DNA of 64,000 bases from assembly GCF_003286085.1 (NCBI RefSeq), contig NW_020825288.1, positions 22,692,001 through 22,756,000 on the forward strand, written 5' to 3'. This DNA is from Drosophila persimilis (lineage: Eukaryota; Arthropoda; Insecta; Diptera; Drosophilidae). The translations under genes were made by a program, and so were the position numbers. Shown in pieces: positions 58,201 to 64,000 of the stretch; positions within the stretch are counted from its first letter, which is position 1, and each line of letters begins with the position of its first letter. Below the pieces are notes generated by a model that saw nothing but the letters and a program-made list of their open reading frames with translations, was not told where the DNA came from and searched no databases.

Positions 58201-60204
58201 ATGTATGGAATGCTGTACGAGAGCGTGCAGCACTACATCCAGAAGGAGTATGGGATGGAGATGTGGAAAAAGATCTGCCAGATAATCGACTGCAAGCACA
58301 ACAGCTTTAAGACCCACCAGATCTATCCGGACAAGATGATGCCGGACTTTGCCGCAGCCCTCTCCGCCTGCAGCGGCGAGTCCTTCGATTTCTGTATGAA
58401 CTTCTTCGGCAAATGCTTCGTGAGGTTCTTCACCAACTTTGGCTACGACAAGATGATTCGCTCCACGGGCCGATATTTCTGCGACTTTCTGCAGTCCATC
58501 GACAACATACACCTTCAGATGCGGTTCACCTATCCCAAGATGAAATCCCCGAGCATGCAGCTGACCAACATGGATGACAAAGGAGCTGTTATCCTCTATC
58601 GCAGTGGACGAACAGGCATGTCCAAGTACCTTATTGGGCAGATGACGGAGGTGGCTAAGGAGTTCTATAACCTGGACATGACTGCGTATGTTCTGGAGAG
58701 CCAGAACGACATTTGCGGCGGAACAGCGGGTCCCATCAAGCTGTCGGAGGGTCCGATGACTGTGATCGTCAAGTACCGCCTGGACTTTGATAATCGCGAC
58801 TATATGGCCAAGAGGGTGAACGTCGTTGCCCATCCGTCCCAGATGAAGATGCCATCGGTGGACCTAAACGTGTTCCTGGAGCTGTTTCCCTTCACGATCG
58901 TGTTGAACCACGACATGAAGATAACACTCGCTGGCGAGAAGATCATCGAAACGTGGATACTGCACAATCCGGGGGTGAATCCGAAGAGCTTCATTGGCAG
59001 TCACATTTTGGATTTGTTTAAGTGCAGGAGGCCCAAGGACACCAAGATCGAGTGGGAGACCATTCTCCAGATGCGAACGGTTCTCTTTGAGTTTGAGCTT
59101 ATCCGCACGGGTCACAATCGCGCGGCATACGATGCAGCCCTAAACTTTGACTACGACACCTTCGACGATGCCAGCCTCAACGAAGCCCAAGCCATGGCCG
59201 TGGCCAGTGCCAAGGAATTCAGTGTGGAGCACGCCAAGGACGACGAAGCTGCTGCCGCCACGAAGGATGAAATCGACCCTGCCACGGGACAGCGTCGTCC
59301 CTCTGTAGGTCTCCGATCCATCCTGCTCAAGGGTCAGATGTTCTACATTAAGGATGTGGACTCGCTGATATTCCTGTGCAGTCCGTTGATCGAGAATCTG
59401 GATGAGTTGCACGGCATTGGTCTGTACCTAAACGATCTCAACCCGCATGGCCTCAGCAGGGAGCTGGTCATGGCTGGCTGGCAGCACTGCTCCAAGCTGG
59501 AGATCATGTTCGAGAAGGAGGAGCAGCGTTCCGATGAGCTGGAAAAGTCCTTAGAGCTCGCTGATTCCTGGAAACGTCAGGGTGATGAGCTCCTCTACTC
59601 CATGATCCCTCGTCCCATTGCCGAACGCATGAGGAAGAGTGAGGAGCATGTCTGCCAAAGCTTTGAGGAGGTCTCCGTCATCTTCATCGAGGTGCTGAAT
59701 GTTTACGACAGCGGCTCGAACAACATCCAAGACGCTATGCAAGCTGTGACCACACTGAACAAGGTATTCTCGGCTCTCGATGAAGAAATTATTTCCCCGT
59801 TCGTATACAAAGTGGAGACCGTGGGCATGGTATATATGGCCGTGTCAGGAGCACCCGACGTTAATCCTTTGCATGCGGAGCACGCATGTGATCTGGCCCT
59901 GCGCGTGATGAAGAAGGTAAAGGCCCATGCGCTGCCCGGCGTGGCTATTCGGGTGGGCATCAACTCGGGTCCCGTGGTGGCCGGAGTCGTTGGCCAAAAG
60001 GTGCCCCGTTATTGCCTTTTCGGGGATACGGTCAATACCGCCTCCCGCATGGAGAGCAGCAGCGATCCCTGGAAGATTCAGCTCTCTAACTACACAGCCA
60101 CAAAGGTACGAAAGATCGGATACAAATTGGAGCTGCGTGGCTTGGTCAAGGTCAAAGGCAAGGGCGAGATGGAAACTTTTTGGCTGCTGGAAGGACCGGA
60201 GTAA
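58201..60204 (+). CDS. Gyc-89Db: Atypical soluble guanylyl cyclase Gyc-89Db
   Basis: An intronless CDS of 667 residues, collinear with the paralogue at 51519 over its whole length and largely identical in the H-NOX, signalling-helix and cyclase domains. The heme region reads DNIHLQMRFTYPKM with the motif YRSGR. The cyclase domain begins EEVSVIFIEVLNVYD and keeps VYKVET, RYCLFGD and NTASRMES. It again lacks the two metal-binding Asp (FIE, ETVGMVY). The main differences are in the linker near residues 330-375 and in the C-terminal loop (KVKAHALPG against KFHPKDMGD). It is expected to form an oxygen-sensitive heterodimer with Gyc-88E. A poly(A) signal lies at 60267. Confidence 0.95.
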   Translation: MYGMLYESVQHYIQKEYGMEMWKKICQIIDCKHNSFKTHQIYPDKMMPDFAAALSACSGESFDFCMNFFGKCFVRFFTNFGYDKMIRSTGRYFCDFLQSIDNIHLQMRFTYPKMKSPSMQLTNMDDKGAVILYRSGRTGMSKYLIGQMTEVAKEFYNLDMTAYVLESQNDICGGTAGPIKLSEGPMTVIVKYRLDFDNRDYMAKRVNVVAHPSQMKMPSVDLNVFLELFPFTIVLNHDMKITLAGEKIIETWILHNPGVNPKSFIGSHILDLFKCRRPKDTKIEWETILQMRTVLFEFELIRTGHNRAAYDAALNFDYDTFDDASLNEAQAMAVASAKEFSVEHAKDDEAAAATKDEIDPATGQRRPSVGLRSILLKGQMFYIKDVDSLIFLCSPLIENLDELHGIGLYLNDLNPHGLSRELVMAGWQHCSKLEIMFEKEEQRSDELEKSLELADSWKRQGDELLYSMIPRPIAERMRKSEEHVCQSFEEVSVIFIEVLNVYDSGSNNIQDAMQAVTTLNKVFSALDEEIISPFVYKVETVGMVYMAVSGAPDVNPLHAEHACDLALRVMKKVKAHALPGVAIRVGINSGPVVAGVVGQKVPRYCLFGDTVNTASRMESSSDPWKIQLSNYTATKVRKIGYKLELRGLVKVKGKGEMETFWLLEGPE

Positions 60205-60266
60205 TATTGTAGCACTATCAATTGACTTGACCAATTATATAATAATAATCCGGCGTCTTAATAATT

Positions 60267-60272
60267 AATAAA
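60267..60272 (+). terminator. Poly(A) signal of Gyc-89Db
   Basis: AATAAA lies 62 nt after the stop codon. Confidence 0.65.
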
Positions 60273-60279
60273 TTTCATT

Positions 60280-61010
60280 TTCTGATTTACCGGGCAGTCC
60301 TTTTGGAGTTGGCGCTGTGACGGGAGCCGGATATACAGTTTTTGTTCAAATCAATGTATCCAGGGGGACGCTGGTGCCACACCCTCCCCGCTGTCTATGT
60401 CAATGGCTATGCTATGGCAATGTCGAACGGCTGTCCAAATTGGCCAAGAGGCTCACCTTTGTGCCATTTGCCAGTGAACACATCAGTGCTGTGATTTCTG
60501 CTTTCGATCTGGAGCACCAGCAGCGAGGTTATGTAGTATGTCATGCCCGAATGAAGGAGGCTGCTGTTCTGGCCCGTCGTCGAGCGACGTTGCCCTAGCT
60601 ACCAACCAGTATCTGATGCTTATTGTGTTCGAATGTGTGCCGATTGGCTGATTGGCTTCCACTTTTGTACTTGTAATTTCAAATTCCAACCGTTCTCTCA
60701 GATCCGACCGGAAGGCGTTGAGAAAAAGGGGTATGGACAACAGGTAACATGGCCCGGAAAATACAATGTAAAATCAACCCTTTTTGCCTAATATACCTTG
60801 AAAGACAAAATCGCACGCAAGGTGAGGTTCGTACGAACCTTGCAATTTGATTTGGTGGTTTTTTGCCTGTGGCCCATACCCTCTTTTATAGTCCATTTCA
60901 AATTTCGACTAATTTTTGGCGCGTCATTCGGACACCAGCTGTTCATGATTTCTTTTAATTTGTTTTTGATTCCGGTTTAGAGATACTTACGCTGTATATA
61001 TAGTCACATT
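60280..61010. other. Spacer between Gyc-89Db and Dhfr
   Basis: It holds an unremarkable 93-codon open frame (60317-60598) without recognisable homology, and the dispersed repeat at 60820. The Dhfr promoter should lie in the last 200 bp, where I see no TATA box. Confidence 0.4.
60820..60900 (+). repeat. Dispersed repeat with GGTTCGTACGA palindrome, copy 2
   Basis: AGGTGAGGTTCGTACGAACC then TTGCAATTT, TTGCCTGT and CCATACC recur in the order seen at 29623-29720. The core AAGGTTCGTACGAACCTT type is palindromic. Confidence 0.6.
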
Positions 61011-61031
61011 CACTAGATGACTGGCAAAAAA

Positions 61032-61649
61032 ATGTTGCGTTTTAATCTAATTGTCGCGGTGTCCGAGAACTTCGGCATTGGCTTAAAGGGAGATCTGCCA
61101 TGGCGCCTAAAGTAAGTTATTTAGAACCAATAAGTTAATACTGTGCCTAATATCTGCGGGAACGACTGCAGATCCGAGCTGAAGTATTTTAGTCGCACCA
61201 CCAAGCGAACCAGCGATCCCAACAAACGCAATGTGGTAATAATGGGCAGAAAGACATATTTTGGAGTGCCCGCCAGCAAGCGTCCGCTGCCAGAGCGTTT
61301 GAACATTGTTTTGAGCACCACGTTGCAGCCCGCAGAGCTTCCCAGTGATGTGGTCTTGTGCCCCAGCCTAGAGGAAGCCATGAAGCATCTGGAAGAGGAG
61401 ACCTTGCGCGACCAAATCGAGAACGTCTGGATTGTGGGCGGTAGTGGAGTTTACGAGGAAGCCATGGCCTCGTCCCGTTGCAACCGGCTGTACATAACCA
61501 AAATCCAGCAGAATTTCGAGTGTGATACCTTCTTTCCCAGTATTCCAGACTGCTTTCGTGAGGTGCCGCCCGATGCGGACACACCCGTAGGCGTGCAGGA
61601 GGAGAATGGCATTAAGTATGAGTACAAGGTTTTGGAAAAACGAGAATAA
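61032..61649 (+). CDS. Dhfr: Dihydrofolate reductase
   Basis: Two exons (61032-61111 and 61172-61649) with a 60-bp intron give 185 residues, close to the fly protein. It reduces dihydrofolate to tetrahydrofolate with NADPH for thymidylate and purine synthesis. Visible signatures are the N-terminal MLRFNLIVAVSENFGIG, the active-site loop GDLPWRLK with the folate-binding acid in SELKYF, the NADPH site MGRKTYFGVP, WIVGGSGVYEEAM, and CDTFFP near the end. An in-frame ATG 15 nt upstream (61017) would add MTGKK. I chose the start that matches known insect DHFRs. The stop codon is directly overlapped by a poly(A) signal, and the convergent SDHAF3 gene ends 17 bp away. Confidence 0.97.
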
Positions 61650-61653
61650 TAAA
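61648..61653 (+). terminator. Poly(A) signal overlapping the Dhfr stop
   Basis: The stop TAA at 61647-61649 continues as TAATAAA, so AATAAA begins within the stop codon. Confidence 0.6.
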
Positions 61654-61665
61654 CCGATTTGTGCA

Positions 61666-61671
61666 TTTATT
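61666..61671 (-). terminator. Poly(A) signal overlapping the Sdhaf3 stop
   Basis: On the minus strand the final codons and stop (AAATAA) continue as AAATAAATG, so AATAAA spans the stop codon. Confidence 0.55.
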
Positions 61672-62192
61672 TGCTTTTACTACTGCCGCGCACATCGTCT
61701 GCCGTGATTGTATCGCCGTCCAGTCCCTTGGCGGCTAGCATGAGTTCGTAGAGCTGCACCACCTGGTCATCCTTCAGCATTTCCACTGCATTGGGATCCA
61801 TTTCCTCGCCCAGCTCTCCCTTGGGCTTACCTCGCAGGCCCAGCTGCTGGGTAATTGTGGAAGCATAGCGCTGCGTAAAGAACTGTCAGTTGCGAGGTCT
61901 GCCTCTTGGTAATTACGTAAAACTTACGGCCCATTCTGTCATAAAGAGCTGTGCCTCCATCGGATTACATTTGAGATGCCTCCTGAACTCGTCTCGCACA
62001 TAGCCATCGCCCAGGGCACGCAGTTCTGTGGGCATTCCTGGAAATAACACCAATCCGTTACCAACGAAGTTTACGCTGACAACAAGATGCAAGCCATGTG
62101 GGCAACTCACCTCGATGCAGGCGGAGTATGGTTTTATAAAGCAAACGCACGCGCTGCGGGTGTGTGAGTTGATTTACCACAAGATTTGACAT
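61667..62192 (-). CDS. Sdhaf3: Succinate dehydrogenase assembly factor 3 (ACN9 family)
   Basis: Three exons on the minus strand (62192-62111, 62037-61928, 61870-61667) give 131 residues. The N-terminus has the LYR-type motif VRLLYKTILRLHR, and the centre reads LRALGDGYVRDEFRRH, matching human SDHAF3 (LKSLGDQYVKDEFRRH). EAQLFMTEWARYA follows. The protein acts in the mitochondrial matrix and helps mature the iron-sulphur subunit of succinate dehydrogenase. The C-terminal tail (after GLRGKPKGELGEEMDP) is longer and more acidic than I recall in the human protein. It is tail to tail with Dhfr. Confidence 0.95.
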
Positions 62193-62299
62193 CGTTATTT
62201 TCTTACACAAACTAATACTTTATGAGTCAACAGAACTCAAAATGAAACACAAATTGAAATTACAGCAGTAGACAAGAAAAACAGCTGATCTGCCAAAAA

Positions 62300-62704
62300 C
62301 AACCTCTAGATGGCGCGCCGCCATTACAGGAGCGGACTAAAGAATGAGAGGGTTTATTTTTCAAAATAAATCCATTTTCAATTTCGTTTATTTGTAGCAT
62401 GTCTGTATATATATAATCACATGTGCAGTGTAACGTTCAATCTATCATGAATGCATCTCTTAGGGTCAAATTTAAAGTACATTTAGTGGCATGTGTATTG
62501 TGTGTATTGGACTGCATCTGCATCAGAAAATAACCCAATAAATTATATACACGCTCACACCTTGAATTAACTTTGGCTAACTATTGCACACCTCTCTCAA
62601 TACTATACGCCTAATGATACCAAGCACCAAATGGGAGGTGGCGGAGGGGTACACAACATTGTCGTCGTCAGAATAGAAAACAATTTTTTAACAATTCAGT
62701 TTTG
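62300..62704. other. Probable 3'UTR of Derlin-2
   Basis: AT-rich DNA downstream of the Der-2 stop. The start of the Sdhaf3 gene lies on its other side. No gene is visible. Confidence 0.4.
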
Positions 62705-63689
62705 TTATTGCGGCGCCACTGCAGCCGGTGGCTCTTGATTCGCCGGTTCAGGCTGCCCTCCGTTTTGGCCTAGCAGTGGTTCTCCCCCCTCGCCGCCCCA
62801 TGGAAATCCGCCGGGACGATCCTCGGCGGCCGCCTGGTAGTTGCGCTCAATGTGCTCATTGAAAAGCCGTTTTCTAAAAGGGAAGGAGCCATGCTTAAGC
62901 GAATTGTGGCTTTCATTAGAATAGAACTTACAGAAAATATGGAGTCTTAATCAGTCTGTAACCATTGGAGAGTGTTGGATATACGTCCTCCAGCACATAG
63001 TAGATGTGGCCCACGCCCATGCCAATAATGTCCACCCAAACCGTGTTGCCCAGAATCATGGAGCAGCAGAGCAGCACCCAGGGAAGATAGGGAGCCTGTC
63101 CAAACAAGATTAGTACACTTGCAGCTTATTCTCAGAGACCTCTTGGACTCACCTGAAAGTTGAGCACGCCGAAAAAGTTCATGGGCACCGAAGGATTTCG
63201 TCGCGACCACACATAGACCAGCATCAGAGTGAAGGCCTGGCCCAGGAACAACAGGTTAACAAATATTCCAAAGAATGTCATCAGCACGCCGCCAAAGATG
63301 AACATCATGACAAAGTCCGAGCTACGCCCGCGAAAGGAGCCGTCCTCCAGCATGCGACAGTAGCGATATGTGAAGACCATATTAAAAAAGAAGGTAATGC
63401 CGATGGTTCCAAAGTACAGGAATGTGGTGGCCAGTCGCCAGATTTGGAATTTGCGCACAATCAGCGTGGGATTAAAGTACAGCTGTAGCGGCGACACCAG
63501 GTCCAGGTGCTGGAGGAGCCAAAACAAAAATGGTTAGCAGGCTGATGGGAGAGTACACGTCACCCACTGGAGGCGGCGGCCTTAATCGGGACAATGACTT
63601 ACCACCGCCAGCGTTGTGAGCACGCAGACCGTTGTGTAGGCCCTGGTGACGACCGGGATCTCCAGATAGAATTGCCGCAGAGCATTCAT
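62705..63689 (-). CDS. Der-2: Derlin-2
   Basis: Four exons on the minus strand (63689-63603, 63509-63153, 63095-62932, 62873-62705) give 258 residues. It is a multi-pass ER membrane protein of the rhomboid-like Derlin family that helps retrotranslocate misfolded proteins for ER-associated degradation. It matches human DERL2 closely: [54 protein letters not shown], the GxxxG-rich [10 protein letters not shown] and [17 protein letters not shown]. The C-terminus includes [11 protein letters not shown], resembling the tail that binds p97/TER94, and then a Pro/Gln-rich extension. No catalytic Ser/His is present, as expected for Derlins. Confidence 0.97.
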
Positions 63690-64000
63690 GGCGTCGGCTG
63701 GCTTCCGCTGGACTCACAGTATGGCAAAGCCTGCTCCTTGATTTGTGCGTTTTGTTGTTGTCTGCCCACCACTTTGCGTTCACATTTGCTACGTCGAAAA
63801 CTCCCTCCGACGGATGTCCGATATGCTTGCCTAGGCTGACAACTCAATTTACAATCGAAACTATAAATATTTTATTTGGGGAACAACATTAGCCGCAAAA
63901 CTTGAAAAATGTTTCAATAAATGTAAAAACAGTTTTTTTTTTCTGGAAAATAAAAAAATTGAAAAATATTGGCAACCCTGTCGATGTTCGGTTCTATCGG
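63690..64000. other. Der-2 upstream region to window edge
   Basis: It should contain the Der-2 promoter. No clear TATA box is seen; the last bases read TGGCAACCCTGTCGATG. Confidence 0.3.

Noticed and set aside
60317-60598. 93-codon frame between Gyc-89Db and Dhfr
   Set aside because: No recognisable homology, and no splice or promoter context; all frames there look equally random.

Overview
This is animal nuclear DNA from a Drosophila. The genes are split by short GT-AG introns of about 50-100 bp. Microsatellites and dispersed AT-rich repeats are abundant. The right-hand gene order (CSN5, two tandem atypical guanylyl cyclases, Dhfr, an SDHAF3 homologue, Derlin-2) is the order I recall for the 89D region of D. 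melanogaster 3R (Muller element E). The repeat content and sequence divergence suggest a species outside the melanogaster subgroup, possibly the obscura group, but I cannot prove the species from sequence alone.

Layout. 1-4.5 kb: minus-strand nrf-6-like membrane acyltransferase, cut by the left edge. 5.9-6.3 kb: an isolated plus-strand terminal exon resembling the C-terminus of MCM8 (fly rec), with no sign of the rest of the gene. 8.1-12.2 kb: minus-strand class II alpha-mannosidase (GH38) in four coding exons. 12.3-30.2 kb: about 18 kb with no supportable gene, rich in simple repeats, possibly regulatory or 5'-leader DNA of the mannosidase gene. 30.2-31.1 kb: a secreted trypsin-type protease. 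28.1-28.6 and 32.0-32.6 kb: two copies of a hAT-like MITE, with a 34-bp minisatellite between them. 33.0-34.3 kb: a GDE1-like membrane protein that has lost the catalytic residues of its family. 36.2-47.4 kb: a minus-strand gene for a predicted 3,556-residue nuclear protein with a degenerate FHA domain, motifs resembling the Ki-67 repeat, a 9-residue acidic repeat block and many RGRKPS-type basic repeats. 48.3-49.4 kb: CSN5. 51.5-53.5 and 58.2-60.2 kb: tandem intronless-CDS cyclases Gyc-89Da and Gyc-89Db. 61.0-63.7 kb: Dhfr, Sdhaf3 and Der-2.

I built the exon models by reading splice sites directly. Every complete multi-exon gene sums to a whole number of codons (3,556 aa Ki-67-like, 1,266 aa mannosidase, 330 aa GDE1-like, 327 aa CSN5, 257 aa protease, 258 aa Derlin, 185 aa DHFR, 131 aa SDHAF3). 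The genes do not form a pathway. The only functional pair is the two cyclase paralogues, which share a promoter layout (15-bp upstream motif, TATA box, initiator). The most interesting items are the Ki-67-like giant protein, the orphan MCM8 exon, the catalytically dead GDE1-like protein, the matching cyclase promoters, and the tail-to-tail Dhfr/Sdhaf3 pair whose poly(A) signals overlap both stop codons.
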